Assembly (NCBI GenBank): GCA_016209345.1
Contig: JACQWH010000030.1
Coordinates: 1 to 28,204, forward strand
DNA: 28,204 nt
Reading direction: 5' to 3'
DNA from: Candidatus Uhrbacteria bacterium
GTDB lineage: Bacteria; Patescibacteriota; Patescibacteriia; JACQRZ01
The position numbers were made by a program, and so were the translations under genes. The notes beneath the pieces were generated by a model. It worked only from the letters and a program-made list of their open reading frames with translations, had not been told where the DNA came from and did not search any database. This document shows, in pieces, positions 28,065-28,204 of this stretch. Positions within the stretch are counted from its first letter, which is position 1. Every line of letters starts with the position of its first letter.

Positions 28065-28204
28065 TGTCAACGGGAAGTAGAAATGTCACATTCCCAGGGA
28101 AGTTAAAATGTCACATTGGTTTGTTTTAGTGTTCGACCTTTGAAATCATGATTTACTGAGTTTTGATCTGAAAAACGAAGCGCTACAATGCGCCGTGAGG
28201 GGCG
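28065..28204 (+). mobile_element. Left end of an IS21-type insertion sequence (partial)
   Basis: From TGTCAACGGGAAG at 28065, two near-identical 21-base direct repeats, GGGAAGTAGAAATGTCACAT (to 28092) and GGGAAGTTAAAATGTCACAT (28097-28117), lie 25 bases apart. Repeated terminal sites of this kind mark IS21-family ends. The transposase would lie beyond the window edge; none is visible in the remaining 87 bases. Confidence 0.45.

Noticed and set aside
1..28204. CRISPR arrays, tRNA and rRNA genes
   Set aside because: No regularly spaced direct repeats, no T-loop GTTCGAATC-type signature in a cloverleaf setting, and no rRNA segments were seen on either strand.

Overview
The window reads as a piece of chromosome from a small-genome bacterium, most likely Candidate Phyla Radiation (Patescibacteria/Parcubacteria-like). 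This is an inference from overall character: many short genes of unknown function, poor Shine-Dalgarno (SD) use in core genes, several toxin-antitoxin pairs, a double-length ThyX, and a HELFH-type metalloprotease. TGA is used as a normal stop, for example in several ATGA start/stop overlaps, so the genetic code is standard. Almost all genes lie on the minus strand.

Layout. 1-1190 (plus): a TrpR/YerC-like repressor and a GNAT acetyltransferase. 1168-4215 (minus): an operon of dipeptide epimerase and two succinylglutamate desuccinylase/aspartoacylase-type deacylases, preceded by what looks like a leader-peptide attenuator. 4183-6381 (minus): a catalytically altered histidine phosphatase, a 288-residue protein of unknown family, and an intact histidine phosphatase. 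6600-7620 (minus): two tiny leader-type units, then a PIN toxin and its antitoxin. 7623-10138 (minus): an M20 peptidase and a DeoR-type regulator with a palindromic operator in its promoter. 10146-11209 and 12348-13192: two GC-rich cassettes of small genes with strong SDs, each preceded by a leader-type unit; between them a HepT/MntA toxin-antitoxin pair and a 146-bp MITE-like repeat. 13236-13562 (minus): a structured transcript with its own promoter and terminator. 13525-20939 (minus): acylphosphatase, a giant protein of about 1600 residues with kinase-like and HD domains, TsaC/Sua5, a TrmH-type methyltransferase, and a metalloprotease gene split by an in-frame TGA. 20953-21624: VapC and a Phd-type antitoxin. 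21636-23243: ThyX. 23346-23627 (plus): a 57-codon gene with a clear promoter and terminator. 23639-28013 (minus): a copper-handling cluster (membrane protein, HMA/SafE/cupredoxin fusion, CopZ-like chaperone, CopA ATPase). The right edge carries what looks like the terminal repeats of an IS21-type insertion sequence.

The most interesting pattern is regulatory. At five places (about 4100, 6700, 6900, 11130 and 13050, all minus) a 24-40 codon micro-ORF is followed by a terminator-like hairpin whose 5-prime arm or loop can pair with the last codons of that ORF. Three of the five start 6-8 bases after a -10 element, so they would be almost leaderless mRNAs. This is the logic of leader-peptide transcription attenuation. 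The clearest case has a perfect 13-bp antiterminator and three consecutive Arg codons, and stands before the epimerase/deacylase operon. A second theme is SD sequences locked in hairpins. All pairings were found by eye and need folding and comparative checks.
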